From Chrysomallon squamiferum (taxonomy: Eukaryota > Mollusca > Gastropoda > Neomphalida > Peltospiridae): 64,000 bases of DNA. Shown here one piece after another: positions 1 to 42,430 of this stretch. The notes beneath the pieces are model-generated. The model worked only from the letters and a program-made list of their open reading frames with translations, made no database searches and was not told where the DNA came from. Where the stretch lies: NCBI GenBank assembly GCA_012295275.1, contig CM022676.1:16747501-16811500 (forward strand), written 5' to 3'. Positions within the stretch are counted from its first letter, which is position 1, and the number at the start of each line of letters is the position of its first letter. The translations under genes and the position numbers were made by a program.

Positions 1-197
1 ACTTCCTTACAGCTTAGTGGTATGAATTACAGTGTTTTCTGGATTTTCGTGTGTATGTAGTTTGGCCTGTTGACATTTAATAACTCATATATCTTCATCT
101 ACTCTTGCAGTCACAATAAACATGTTACTGTATGTATAGAAATCAAGGAGAATACGACCACAGTTATTTTTATTTTTAACCTTGATACTTCTTGTAT

Positions 198-292
<95 letters not shown>

Positions 293-660
293 CTCTCTCT
301 AATTGGTGTTCTCTCATTATACTTTTTAATTGTTAAACAGTATTTTAGTAAAGGCTTCTGTATTTTTGTTTAAGTTATAACAAAATTCTTGCTTTTATCA
401 TTACATCATTTCCCTGGAACTTCCTTTCAGCTTTCTCAGGTATCAGTTACTTTGTTTTCAGGATGTATTCGTGTTCGCATTTAGGACTATGGGCATTGAA
501 TAAGAATCAAGAAAATGGCAAAATGTTCAACTAAAGACAAGTATATTCCCAACACATCTATCTTCATCTAGTGTTCCAGACATGAAAAACATATTATTAT
601 ATCTACAGAAATCAAGGAGAATACGAACATAGTTATTTTTTTCTTTTTATCCTTCCATAC
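1..660. repeat. Duplicated block with internal tandem copy, containing a CT array
   Basis: 1-200 matches 36065-36190 and 54063-54260. Within the block, 418-650 is a diverged second copy of 1-180 (ACTTCCT..CAGCTT, ATCTTCATCTA, ATCAAGGAGAATACGA occur in both). Confidence 0.65.
201..300. repeat. (CT)n microsatellite
   Basis: Pure CT from 201 to 289, then a short imperfect end. It sits at the same place in its block as the arrays at 36193 and 54266, which differ in length. Confidence 0.98.
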
Positions 661-1840
661 TCGTTGTTTTAACATATTTAAATATGTTGATAACATGGTG
701 CAGATGAACGCATTTTCATAAACTGTAGGATTACAGTTAATATTATTTGTTATTTACTTTAAAAAAAAAAATAATAATAATAATAATGTAGAAAAGAAAT
801 ATTATGTACAATCCTGCAAAGAATAATTCTTGAACATGAGGAATAAACTGTAATCTTTACTAAAATTTGTTTTTTTCTGTCTCCATCTCTTTCTCTGTCG
901 CTAGATAGTGTTTTATCGTTCAAGGTATATACAACACACAAAAACTCTATAAAAAATGGTACGAGTGTTAATTAGAATAAAAATAAAATATGAACTGATA
1001 TTAGATAATATTAAAGGTTACATATTCTTATATATTACTTTAATTGTACTTACAAATTTGTCTTCTTGTTATGCAAGATCACGCGCTTTACAACTTACAA
1101 TTTACTTACAGATAATTTTAAAATTATATAAAAAACAACAACTGACAACTACATAATTGGGATGAAGAATTTTAAAATATATTTCACATTCATTCTTAGT
1201 GATCATTATCATTTAGCAAAAACCAAAAATCCACTGATAATCATATTACTCATTTAGAATGAGCAAAATATATTTTCATTATAACTCTGACGCAAGAAGG
1301 GATATGATTATACTAAAAATAAAATGTATTGAGTATATAATTGTTAAGACATGTTGATAACATTGATTCACACTGCGCTGTTGTATTGATAAATGGTTGC
1401 GTGTTGTTGTCACCAATTGTGTTATTCTAATTAATATCTCTAATAATATGATACTTTGATAGTCGATGAATCAACTATTTTTAAGTGTTTTGTACTAGAG
1501 ACACTAAAGATATTTATTTCTCAAATTCTGAATTCGCTGAAGAATTTATCCAAATTGGTTGAATCAATACAGATGTTCATAACAGAATATTCTGTAATTG
1601 AACATACGAATATGTAAATCGTTGTTCAGAGAATCGCGCGCACTCACACACACACGAACAGAAAAAAACACACAATCACATTTAGAAACTTTCACATAAG
1701 TATCTAGGGATATTTTAGCTTGCCTTTCTGAAGTATACATAATGATAAACAAGTTAGAATAAATAAATATAGATAGATAAATAGACAGACAGACAGTCAG
1801 ACAGACAGTCAGACAGACAGACAGACAAGTAGCCATACCA
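660..1840. other. AT-rich upstream DNA with repeat fragments
   Basis: 960-1135 is a partial copy of repeat family B (TTGTCTTCTTGTTATGCAAG..CACGCG). 1190-1840 is the upstream region shared with 55670-56240, including an AC tract (1640-1660) and an imperfect CAGA/TAGA tract (1770-1830). No coding sequence seen. Confidence 0.5.
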
Positions 1841-2064
1841 CCACAAAAAAGTTTTTCTTAAGTGTTCTTGATAATAATACTTTTTTTCTTTATTTCATCA
1901 GTGTGATACGTTCCACTTCAGCTACTAGTAACAAACAGGTGTACGATTACCAAATAAACTGCGTCAGTCAACGTGCAATGAATATAAAGCTAGCAATAAC
2001 CATCTGAATTAAAGTAGTGGTGTTTGATGGAGACAGACTGACGTAGACAGTTCTTAATTAAGAA
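1840..2064 (+). promoter_or_regulatory. Upstream region and 5' UTR of the receptor gene, with TATA-like box
   Basis: An AATATAAAG box begins at 1981, 84 bases before the ATG. The second leader-exon copy has TATATAAGG at 49504, also 84 bases before its ATG. The block GCGTCAGTCAACG just upstream (from 1961) is kept in the copies at 49483 and about 56370. Conserved spacing between two otherwise diverged copies supports a core promoter with transcription starting about 25-30 bases downstream of the box. The start site itself is inferred. Confidence 0.55.
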
Positions 2065-30890
<28,826 letters not shown>

Positions 30891-31590
30891 TATATCTCTT
30901 TATTAATGTGTTTACTTAAAACATTGAAACAACCTATTTTGTCACTTTTATCACACGCACACACACACACACACACAAACACACACCTATAAACACATAC
31001 ATGCATATATAGGAACAAATATTATAACATGTATTCACCATTACTGAACTTTATTATTCAGGAAAGATAGCTAAATATGTATTTTTTCATTTTCATACAA
31101 GAACGCCTTTAGAGCCATTTAAAAACAAAAAAATGTTTATATGTGTTCGATACTTGTGTTATGTTTCCATCATGACAGTATATGTAATATACAGTATTTG
31201 TTGGTATATTTTAAGTGCTACAACTACAGTCTAGTAAAATTGTGACTAACTGTGTCTATTGTGATTCTGCTTAAAGTATATCTAATAGAATTGTGATTAA
31301 GTGTGTCTAGTAAGATTCTCATTAAACAAAGTCTAGTAACAAAAATGTGTGGCGTTGATTTTTTGTGCGGACACATGGTCTAAACTCTCTGACTTGAGGA
31401 CAGTAAATTATAATGATGATGAGTTACTATCGCACAGAACAAGATTTTTTTTTAAAAAGAGACCTGATTATTATCCACCGAACATAATGCAGTCTAGCAA
31501 ACATGTTTATAGTTTTGTTGTTTGTCGTCTTAGCAAAATACAATTGAAAATAAATAAAATAACATAGAATAAAATAAAAATAAAAACTCA
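30891..31590 (+). other. Probable 3' UTR and polyadenylation region
   Basis: After the stop there is an AT-rich stretch with a CA tract (about 30955-30977). A cluster of AATAAA signals begins near 31551 and is the first dense group downstream of the stop. Use of these signals is inferred. Confidence 0.35.
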
Positions 31591-32029
31591 GTGATGAGCA
31601 TTATAACAGAATTCCTTTCTTTACTTACTACAAGAGTTGTGTAACGACATCTCACCTAAATGTGCCTCTAACAGCAATATGTCCTAAACATTTCTACAAC
31701 AATCAAATTTACAAAATGTCCTTCCCTTCTTAATCCAGTTGTGCTTCTCGCATGACTATCGTCTTCAAGTCGATGCTACTTAAATATCACCTCATCTAGC
31801 GCACGTCAAAACAATCAACGAAACACTGAATTACATCCGAAATTACTATAACCTTAGACAGTCTTAATATTTCTGTAAACATGACTGTAACATGTTGTAG
31901 CTGTCAAATCACTGGTGAAAACAGGTCTATACAGTGATACTCAATTAGTTTAGTATAATCAGTTATATGTTACACGTATGCTACATTTGTCTACATAATA
32001 ATCTATAACTTCATCATTTAAAAGATAAA

Positions 32030-32490
32030 TAGACGTTTTATTAGAAATACGCAGTGAACCTTTAAACAAGGACGTATTTTTAGAAAATATACAGGATAAG
32101 TTTAAACAAAAACGTATAAGCAGAAAATATATGAAATAACTTTAAATAAAAGCGTTATTTAATATTAATGAAATATTATAAGAGAATATACAGGATAAAT
32201 TTAAATAAAACACGTATTATTAAAAATATCGGTTAAGACTTTAAACAAAAGCGTCTTATTAGAACCCCCCGAAAAAACACCAAAATGACTTTGAACAAAA
32301 CAGGTATTATTACAAAACAAAAAGGATCAATTTAAAAATACGTATTATTAGAAAATGTACAGTTTAACTTTGAGCAAAAACTTATTTTTAGAAACATACA
32401 GTGAAACTTAAACAAAAATGTAGAATTGTATGTGGTAACTTTAAACAAAAATGCATTGTTAGAAATAGGCAACTTTATTTCGTGAAGAAA
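32030..32490. repeat. 40-bp minisatellite array downstream of the receptor gene
   Basis: About 11 degenerate copies of the same unit and orientation as the intron 1 array (GAAAATATACAGGATAA and TTTAAACAAAA.CGTATTATT recur). It is placed just past the 3' end of the gene. Confidence 0.78.
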
Positions 32491-33363
32491 CAACAAACCA
32501 TATTTTTTTTTATCCTTGATTATAATATTAACGGATGGATGTATGCGTATGTATGTACATACGCATGTGTAAACATAAATACATACACACACACGATCAC
32601 ACCCACTCCCACCCAACCACACACTATATATTAAATCTTTGTTTCGTTAGATGCATTTCTATTACGTATATTAACTACAGATATTTTATTAACGGATTAA
32701 TATATATACTTCAAGTTCTCTTTGACAATCAGTAATACCAATTTACAGGAAAGTACCCGATGACGAACTTTTAAAGGGAGTTTTTAAATTGTAAAGTTCC
32801 GTTAATTTGTGGTGAAGATACAGCGAGTTCAGTGTGACAAGCTAAATCAGCTTGCAATTTTTTACTCTCCGGTTGCTTCTATTTTTCTTTCGATTCCGCT
32901 GTTTTCACCGACGTCCGCAGAAATGTTCTATGTTCTGGCTTGGAAAGTGTGTGTGTGGCATGGTGTGTGCGTGTGTGCGTGTTTAGTCAGTCTCGCAATC
33001 ACATCTATAAATGCACACACACGCATATAGACACATATTTACCGTTTGTGTTATGATTGTGTGCGTGTAAGTTTCTGAGTATTTACAGGTGTCATTGCCA
33101 GACTGATATATTCACATACATATATGGATTGCATAAAAACAATAGACATACATATGTGTGTTTGTGTCTATGTATGTGTATATAAATTCAATAATTATAT
33201 TAATGTTTAAATTTGATTTGTATAAATTAAATTGTTAATACAATATCTATAGTTTAAGATATATCAAATTTTATATAGAATTGTTACAGCCATTTATTGT
33301 TTTATCAGTGTATAAATGTACAGGTCAAGAACTCTCCATAATAGATATTTACCTTTGTATAGG

Positions 33364-33397
<34 letters not shown>

Positions 33398-33660
33398 ATA
33401 TATATATCCTTTACTGCAGTCGATTATGCGCACCTGCGTGTGTTTGTGCTACATTACTATTAGATTCTCCAAAGCATTTCCATTTATGGTCCTCTATTTT
33501 TAGTGAGTTTTGTATTCGAGGTCGAATCTGAATAAAAATTCTATGAATGGAACATTTGAAGTATTTTCTTTGTGCTAGTTGTACGAAACTTACCTCGTAT
33601 TGTGAAAGAAGGAGCATTTACTATCAGTAAAACGCTTATAGATCTTATATCTCTCTTTCT
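32490..33660. other. Intergenic DNA with simple sequence
   Basis: ATGT/CACA-rich tracts (32535-32625, 32945-33025) and a TA array (33365-33395). Short open frames here are low complexity. Confidence 0.45.
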
Positions 33661-34120
33661 GAAAGCAAAAACGTCTATATTGGACATTACAAATGATATT
33701 AAGCGACAGAAATTTTGTTTTGTCAGGTTTATGTGCAGCGTGTGAAAGGTCTATCGCGAACGTTGGTCACTACAAATAAACAAAACAAAACAAAAATTAT
33801 GTCGTGTAATGTCATTTATAATATCCAATATAAACGTCTTTGTTTCCAGAAATCTGGAGAAAAGGTTTATGAAGAACTTCTGTAGCAGCAGACACGTGTC
33901 AAAACTAACAGCTGTGTTTCGTCTCTTAAAGCACAGAGAAAGGGAAGATTTAACCCTCTGTCTGAGAGAGAAGTCAACAGCGTGTTTATTCCGAACCACG
34001 CGGAGTGTTAAAATACGACTGATGAAATCCATTCTCCTCAGCCAGAACCTCCTGAATTCTGTCACACCTCCCCAAAACACACCTCCTGTAAATACGCAAA
34101 CCTATACTTTTAAATAGAAT
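33660..34120. other. Less AT-rich patch of unknown origin
   Basis: Both strands stay open over about 300 bases (33809-34117 +, 33751-34080 -) and composition is less AT-rich than the flanks, without microsatellites. No domain was recognised in either frame. It could be a decayed exon, a mobile-element fragment or a non-coding RNA exon. Confidence 0.25.
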
Positions 34121-35139
34121 TTAAAATATACCATCAGAAATGTTCGATAACCGTGAACACGATAACAGTAAATATACATGGTTCATGTAACTACTGTTAT
34201 AAAAATATCGTATACAAAATGTCAAAGGTCACTTACAGACATATAAAATGTATCTATATGTCATATCACACACCGGCGTCACCCTTCACCTAACACGTTT
34301 CAAGAACAACAACTACAACAACAATAATAATCAATTGATTTTTTCTTTGTTTATGTCCCTAGTAATGCGGTCGTACCCTCACAGTTTAAGAAAAAACATA
34401 ATAAACAAATTAAATAGAACAGAACAAAATGTGTGTTTAATTGATTTTGAAAAAGTCAACATACCCAGACCGAACATTTGCAGTCTGCTTGAGCCGATGT
34501 TTTTCTTTACGTGGAACACACACTGACTTATTTTTTGTTGTTGATGTAAACACTAACGTTTCCCGGAAATTTGTCGTTACGTCTAGTTTCAGTTTAGCTT
34601 ACCGTATAAACCACAATATAGGAAAAAGAGAAATGTAGAAACGTTTATTCGATAAAATACAAATACCTACAGTCATACACATATACATACGCATATAAAA
34701 ACGCATTCAGAGAAACATAAACACACAGTGACACGCACAAAAATATTCTTACAAAGACATCAACACACATAATTCAGTCGAAAGGAAGCGGCTAGCGGAG
34801 GTGAAAATAATAACTTTATAATTTTCTGTATTTCAGAATTTTGTACTTAAATATTCTCAAGATATTTTGTCAGCATTGTTTTCTTTAAAACATTTATTTT
34901 TTATTTTTTTTATTTGTGCTTTTAAAGTCGCGTTCTGTTAAAATTTAAACTCAGAACTTATTTTCTCATATTTACGGTGTTTGATTCATGAACTCTAAAC
35001 GCGTTTCTATAATTATTATTATATTTATCATTATTATTATTATTATTATTATTATTTTATTTTAATTTTAGTTTTTTTTAGTTTTTTTTAGTTTTTGCAT
35101 TTGTTCATTAAATAATTATATACTATAAAGAAAATCAAT

Positions 35140-35990
35140 GTCTGTTATGGAATAACTTTTACGAAATACAGCTTGCTTTTGTAAAAGCAGGTTTGTTTTA
35201 TCTGTACTTATTTGATTCAGAATTCATTATAGATTCAAATAATTTACCTCAAGAGATTGATAATGTAACAGGTGACTTCTGGCACTTTTATTCGTATAGA
35301 CTGGTTTCATGAGTCCCATCAACCAACTAGATGTTACAGTTGATGTTTGAAGAATAACCTACAACAATAGAACATATAAAGGTAATATAATATTAAGAGT
35401 ATATATTAATATATTCATCAGTAATACAGTCTTCTCCGCCTGGTCGATCACTGTTAACTGCTCTAGATATTTCGTCGGCTGAAAAAGGGTTGTTCAAAAT
35501 ATCATTAGTGCTTTCCTGGCTTTGCGTGTGCAATTTTCATGAACGCTACAATTAAAGGTTTAGAAAAAACAAATCAGTTCACACATGTTCTTCTGACAGT
35601 CAGTGTTTATTGTTGTTAAGAGCTGACCAGTACTCTATTGGATTTAACGTTTTTATCATTTTCATTTTACGTTTAACAGATATTTTATGTTCCCTAATTG
35701 ATCTATTTAGCGTTTGTTTGAAATGATTCTCTTTGTACTTCAAGTCAGTTTTCAGTATACCTCCACCATATTGTTTATATCTTTGTCTCTGTTCCCTGAC
35801 ATCTTTGTGGCAGTTTTGCAAGCTCTGTTAAAACAGGCCTGATTATAATGATGATTAATGTAATATAGGTTGGTTTCTTTCCAAACCTCTCTTTAGCTGC
35901 AGTTATAAAGATTACTTTTATATATGAGACTATATTAGTAAAACAAATCAGAAGCAACGTCCGCAGATATGCAATTTTGTAAGTTTTGTG
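35140..35990 (-). pseudogene. Non-LTR retrotransposon relic (linker and start of reverse transcriptase), copy 1
   Basis: On the - strand an interrupted frame shows FNRACKTA, then KYKENHFKQTLNRSI and TLNPIEYWSALNN (about 35850-35600). This resembles the segment between endonuclease and reverse transcriptase in Jockey/CR1/I-like LINEs, where an NP.E(F/Y)W motif is typical. Further on (35300-35160) the opening RT motif (FES.LNS.L.K) is visible in decayed form. Frameshifts and stops show it is dead. The clade is not certain. Confidence 0.55.
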
Positions 35991-36189
35991 ATATTTCATT
36001 TAATAAACGCTTCTGTTTTTTAAAGTTATCATATTGCTTTTAATCATTAAACGATTTCGCTGAGACTTCCTTAGAGCTTAGTGGTACAAATTACAGTGTT
36101 TTCTGGATTCATTTGTCTATGTAGTTTGCCCTACTGACATTTAATAACACATCTATCTTCATCTACTCTTCCAGTAACAACAAACATGT

Positions 36190-36312
<123 letters not shown>

Positions 36313-36379
36313 GTTAGTGATTTATTTTTCAAGATATATGCAACACGGAAACGAAGCTTAAAATGCTAGGAATTTCAAA

Positions 36380-36780
36380 TTAAATTAAAAAAAAAAGAAA
36401 AAAAGAAAAAACAAACAGTTGATGTAAATAAGATAAAATTAAAGGTTATATATTATTATAGACTAATTTAATTTGTATACAGATTTGTCTTCCTGTTATG
36501 GAAGATCACGCGCGTAACAAATTAAAAATTATTTCAAAATAATTTTAAAAAGCTATTTTGCCCTATTCCCGAATACTTCAGTATACTGGTCACAGCTTTG
36601 TTGACGAAACTCGCCAGCATATCAAATTAAATCTGCAACGTGTCGTTTTTTTTATGTAACTGAGATCAAAATAGTGTGTCACTGATACACGAGATACACT
36701 AAAGTACACCCAGTGTTATTATTACATCTTACACAGCGCCTACTGTTTTACTAGATTAGAGCAAGACAGACTATTCTAAA
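36380..36780 (-). repeat. Repeat family B copy
   Basis: TTGTCTTCCTGTTATGGAAG, ACTCGCCAGCATATCAAATT, GTGTCACTGATACACGAGAT, CAGTGTTATTATTACATC. Core is the reverse complement of family A. Confidence 0.65.
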
Positions 36781-37782
36781 TGACTGTCAACTGTTTTGTG
36801 CGTATATGTGTGTGTCTTCATCTTTTCAGATGTGGGTTTGGACATTTCTGTTTATGTGTCTCTGTATATATATCTCTACGTGTGTATGTTTATGTGTGTA
36901 TGTCTGTACGTGTAGACATATTTATTTACTTACAGATTGTTACAACAAGGATTTGGGAACACGAATCCCGTAGTAACATAATACCTCCATTATTTCTATT
37001 AGTAGCTATCAAAGTGTAACGACCGCTTTACCACTGATAGGACAACACAGGCCACTGCACCTGAAAAACATCACCTTGACAGAAAACAGGTGACACTGTG
37101 GTTTGAAAAAAAAAAAGAATTTCTAGATACATTTCTCATCCTTTCGTAGTTATTATCATCTACCTACAACGAAAAATCGACTCATAATTATATGAATCAT
37201 TTAATAAGAGCACAACAGACTTTCATGATGTTTTCGACGCAAGACAGGATATGGTTATAGAAAAATAAAATGAATTAAAATGAAAATGTTGAAAATATTT
37301 ACAGATTAAGTAATACAGAAATGCACGAGGCTGTAATACGGCTAAAAACTAAGATTCTGCAGTTATAAATTTATTTATTTTTTCCGGAGGGGTCGATGGG
37401 GTCTGAGTTTGTCATGAAATGGACTTCAGCCATATTTTTTTACACGTTGAAATCTTCTTTATTCTTTATTCTTGAAATTATAATCATCTGGTCCTGTAGT
37501 TGTATCTTTATGACTGATTTATAATTGAGCATGTTAAATTTGTCTGTCACAGAATAAAATAAAATTTAAACAGTTACAAAATACAACATAGCTCATACAA
37601 ATAAGTAGTATCAGTGTGTTTATTTACCCGTAACAAGTAGCAAGGCTTCTTAATACTTTTACCTGACTTTGACCTCTGTAAAGTGTCACTTGTGAACCGG
37701 AGAACCGTGACTTGTAAGATAAATTACTTCAGTCTCGTTTTCACGAGCAGACGATGGTTTTGTTAATGCGATTTTTACACTG

Positions 37783-37813
<31 letters not shown>
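37783..37813. repeat. Poly-A tract
   Basis: Thirty-one A. The equivalent site in copy 2 (about 58035) has only GGAAAACAAAAAC. Confidence 0.95.
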
Positions 37814-37815
<2 letters not shown>

Positions 37816-38062
37816 CGTCAAACTCGTATTCTCGTTGGGAAAGAGTACAGCGATAATGAAACAGCTTTAAGAGATTAGAATTATATGACGTATCCATATC
37901 ACTCTTTTCTTTTTTATTATTATAATTGTTGTTTTGATTCTGGCAGAAGATGTAAAATTACGTCAAGCAAAATTTATTCATTTGTCAAAAAAAATAAAAA
38001 TAAGAACAGTTTAAAGGATTATGATTATATGAAGTACATAGACTCATTATTTTATTATTGCT

Positions 38063-38064
<2 letters not shown>

Positions 38065-38128
<64 letters not shown>

Positions 38129-38159
38129 TTGTGATTGTTATAATTATAAATTACTTTAC

Positions 38160-38215
<56 letters not shown>
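38065..38215. repeat. (AAT)n, (ATT)n and (TA)n compound array
   Basis: AAT and then ATT form a perfect inverted pair, followed by TA from 38164 to 38214. Copy 2 holds a much shorter version (58300-58370). Confidence 0.95.
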
Positions 38216-38219
<4 letters not shown>

Positions 38220-38479
38220 TGTGCTGTTCCGCACTACATTCCATAATCTTTGCGATTTAATATATTATCATCTGAACTGATTAAGTTGTAAACAATCATA
38301 ATACCTCAACACATTTATATTTTCATCACAGAAAGTAAATGATAGAAATTAAGATTTGTGTTAGGAATTATCCCACAGAACAGCTTTACCAACATCTGTA
38401 TTAACACAGATCAGACAACAGAGTGTGTATTTTAACGTATCTACATCAGACAAACTTTGGAAATCATAGGTGTTCTTTT

Positions 38480-38830
38480 TAAAATGAACGTAAGATAATA
38501 TTGAAGGTTACATATTATTATATAATCTTATTTAATTTGACATAGTTGTATACTTCTTACGCAAGATCGCTCTGTTAAATCATTACAGCTTACCTAGAGA
38601 TAATTTTAAAATGGTCTTTTTCCAAATATTTTTGTATACTTCTTTTCGTTCGGTGCTGAAACTAGCGTCGCCAGCATATTAAACTGACTGTGTTTGTTTG
38701 TTGTGTAGATCAGATCAAAATAGTTTGTCACTGATACACTATACTCACAAAAACATACTCGGGTTTTATTTACGAGGATTAGACTTGTTACTGTATGTTA
38801 GAGTAATACAGGCTGTTCTTTGTTATTGTG
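38480..38830 (-). repeat. Repeat family B copy, inverted against the family A copy at 39190
   Basis: AGATCAAAATAGTTTGTCAC and CATACTCGGGTTTTATTTACG lie within 500 bases of their reverse complements in 39300-39400, giving an inverted pair able to fold back. Confidence 0.65.
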
Positions 38831-38904
38831 TGGTTGTGTATACATATACACATGTTGTATGTTATTGTGTGTGTGTTTATGTATTTATGTGTGCGTGTAT
38901 ATAT

Positions 38905-39070
38905 AATAATGACTTTCACGGTAGAGAAAGCAAAACCTGATGGCAATGATTAGAAATATAATTTTCTGAAATGTATGACCTGTGTCTCTGTTCACGGTTT
39001 CAATTTGCTATGAATATGCTTCAGAAAATTTTAATATGGAATGTCCTTCAACGTTGTGTCGATAAGTGAA
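38905..39070 (+). repeat. Repeat family C copy
   Basis: TGACTTTCACGGTAGAGAAAG, TTTTCTGAAATGTAT, TTCAATTTGCTATGAATATG. Confidence 0.6.
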
Positions 39071-39189
39071 GAAGAAAATTAACATAACTTTCAAATAATC
39101 ATATTTATCTGATTACCTTTTTTACTGTATTTTATTCATTTTTATAGTACATTATTATTAGCAGTAGTAGTAGTAGTAGTAGTAGTAGT

Positions 39190-39650
39190 ATTGTCGTTGT
39201 CGTTGTTGTTGTTATTAAACAGTTGCTATTATTGATGTTCTCATGAATGTTGACAAACGTAAATTATTTCTTATTTTCCTATTTATTTCTACACTTACGC
39301 GCAGACACTGTATTAACAATGAATTGTTCAGCTCTTCGTAAATAATACCCGAGTATACCTCTGTGTATCTCGTGCAGCATAACATACCTGACCCACATAG
39401 CAAACAAACACACACTTGGTGTACTGTTATAGAAGTATCGTTCGGGCACCTTTGAATGTACACGGAAGTACGTAAAAAACAAAACGAACATTTTAAAAGT
39501 ATCTTTACGTGTGCTATAGCGATCTCACAAGTAAAATAAGAAAAAGACAGCTGCAGAGTAATTAACATTAATGCTCAGTAGTCGCATGCATGTATTGAAT
39601 CATCGAAACCGCAAAATAAGAAAGGGACTATTTTCTACCGGGAAAACACC
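39190..39650 (+). repeat. Repeat family A copy
   Basis: TTGTTCAGCTCTTCGTAAAT, CCCGAGTATACCTCTGTGTA, ATCATCGAAACCGCAAAAT. Matches 59215-59640 closely because of the large duplication. Confidence 0.7.
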
Positions 39651-39669
39651 CTTGTATTAATTGTCAAAC

Positions 39670-39833
<164 letters not shown>

Positions 39834-39889
39834 ATGTTTTAAGGCATGTACAACACAAACGCAAATTATATTATGGTAGGAGTGTTTAT

Positions 39890-40280
39890 TAAAATTAAAA
39901 TAAAATATTTATTAAGGTAGCTAAGCTAATATTAAATGTTATATATTAATATAGATTAATTTGACATAATCTACACGTTTCACTTCTTGTTATGCAAGAT
40001 TACGCAGTTAATGAATTACAATTTTTCTTAAAAACAATTTTAAAATAATTTTTTATCCATAATATTTCAGTATTCTGCTCTTACTTTTGACTCGCCAGCA
40101 TATCAAATTAAAGTGTGAAGAGTTTGTTTGCTTTTTATGTAGGTGAGATAAAAATAGCATGTCACTGATACACGAAATACACTAAGGTGTACACAGTGTT
40201 ATATACGAGTATCAAACGTTGAACAGGATCTACTGTTACTGTAGGTTAGAGCAAGACAGTCTATTCTAAGCGTGTGTGTG
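39890..40280 (-). repeat. Repeat family B copy
   Basis: Contains GAGATAAAAATAGCATGTCA and CACTGATACACGAAATACAC. Partner of 59940-60330. Confidence 0.65.
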
Positions 40281-40299
40281 TGCGTGTGTGTGTGTGAGT

Positions 40300-41500
40300 G
40301 ACTGCTTATGTTTTAAGATGTATGTATATTTATACGTTTCTATGTATACTTGTGTTTATGTGTGTATATATAATGGCGAAAATGAGAAATAATATAAATA
40401 TATTTTGCATACTATGAAATTGTTTGATTTCATTTTGCCTGATCCACCAGTAGAACAATTTCCTGGTATCAGCATTCAGAAGGGTTTCAGCTCATTTCAA
40501 ATACTCTGATTCCTAGACGAGCACCCGACAATTTGGCCCTGTATAAGAGATTGACACGTGTCCAAATATATTTGATCTTACAGAGATATAAGTGGCTTCG
40601 TGGTTAATCAGAAACATGTGCATGAAGGACCTGCGAAAACCGAATACACCTTATTTCAAATTGTATGAAATCTTTAGGTTGTAGAAATAAACGATGAAAT
40701 ATGTGTATAATTCAGACTGGAAACAAAATATAAATAAAATACTCTTATATAGTTCTGTGTGACTCAAGTTACTTTTATTCCTTTGACATAAATGATGACT
40801 TAACACACAAACCTTAAGCATTATTCGGAAAAGATCAAGGATTTACTGGTATATAATTATTATTTCCGTACTTCGTAATTCCCATCATGAATTAGCTTAA
40901 CCTCTCTAGGAAAGGGTTAAGTATCACACTGTACAACACACCAGTCATTTACTTCTTTGCTGAGGATGTTGCCGTTTCAACCAGAATTAATTTTTCGGAA
41001 ATAGCCAAGAAAATTAACAAAGAAGATAAACTGAAGAATAGTGGGTAAAATGTCATGAGGTGTTAAAGATGGTGAATGGGAAGAAGACAAATGAAGATTG
41101 TTTTTTGATTTACACATTCTTCCCACAAAGATTATGAACAGGTATCCCAAAGTCACTCAATAACTGTTACATATTTATTAGTAGCAGTCAGTCTGTAACA
41201 TGAGCTTTACCACTGAAAGAACATCACCTTGTCAGAAAAGAAATGAGACTTTGCTATTAATCAAAAGTGACACAATCTCAACTATACTGTAGGGATGAAG
41301 AATTTCTAGATATATTTCATATCCATTCATAATTACAATGATCCTTTAGCAATATATATCTTCATTATATCTCAAAAGATAGGATTATACTAAAATGGAT
41401 TTCATTGGTTGATGTTTTATGTAGAAAACAACTTCAGAATGCTCCTGCGTTGACAAATCACATATAATATGATTTTTTAATAGTTACGATCTAATACTTT
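40300..41500. other. Non-coding DNA of the duplicated unit
   Basis: Matches 60340-61690 throughout. 40820-41300 also matches 48350-48770 and 63855-64000. No coding signature. Confidence 0.6.
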
Positions 41501-41929
41501 CTCTATGTAGTATACTAAAGATAATCATTCGCTGAAGAATTTATCGAAATAAACTGAATCAGTATAGAAGTTCAGAACAAAATGTCTTTAACTAAACACA
41601 CAAATATACAAATCATTGTTGACAGAATTAGCCACAAACACACACACATGCGCGCTCGCGCACACACACTCACTGCAAAACACAGTTAGACACATAAATA
41701 TAGACGGATATTTTATCTTGTGTTTCTGAAGTATATATAACGACAAACTATGAATACACAAACAGACCGAGAGACAGGTAGATAGAGGTAGCTAAAGTAA
41801 ATAGAACATAACGAAAACTTTTCTTCACTATTCTTAATAACGGTGCGTTTCATTTCACATGTCATACGATCCATTTTATGTGCTAAATGTTTTGAAACAG
41901 GTATGCGGTTACCAAACAAACTGTTCAGA
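41500..41929 (+). pseudogene. Truncated copy of the receptor upstream region without TATA box or leader
   Basis: The sequence follows the 1530-1960 upstream region (ATTCGCTGAAGAATTTATC at the start, CAGGT..GGTTACCAAA.AAACTG at the end) and then breaks directly into repeat family A at about 41930. The break lies about 20-30 bases before the TATA box. The same junction occurs at about 62078, so it was made before the large duplication. Confidence 0.6.
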
Positions 41930-42430
41930 TCGTCGTAAATGACACCCGGATACACGTTTGTATGTGTTGTGTACATAACAAACAACCACTGACTTGTTCG
42001 CTTATCTTCATATGCACGTCATGTCAATGTCGTCTGAATGCTATGAAATGTTTGAAAAACGAAAACAATATTTGAAAATTATCTTTTCGCAATGTTCTGA
42101 AACATAAAACAAGAAAAAAGACGAATCTGCAAATAATTAACGTTAATCTACAGTAGTCATATCTATACTCTTCACTGAATCCTTTAAGTACTAAACGAAT
42201 CTTTCCCTGTAAAATATAATAAAACATTTAAAAAATCACTTTTATTCAGTTATTAAAGAAACTTCAAAAATGTTTTACACAAGTATACACCCATATTAGT
42301 TGTTTATCATGAACGAACAGTTCATGCATTTTAATATATCAAACGTCTGTTTTACGAATTGTGAAACAGTTACATCTAGAATAATAACAAAATGTGCACA
42401 GATGGATTAAGTTAGCTTTCCGGTTACAAT
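41930..42430 (+). repeat. Repeat family A copy fused to the truncated receptor upstream region
   Basis: Starts TTCAGATCGTCGTAAATGAC directly after the truncated upstream copy. Tail runs to AAGTTAGCTTTCCGGTTACA. Confidence 0.68.

Noticed and set aside
32332-32634. Open frames on both strands near 32.4 kb
   Set aside because: They fall on the 40-bp minisatellite and an ATGT/CACA tract.
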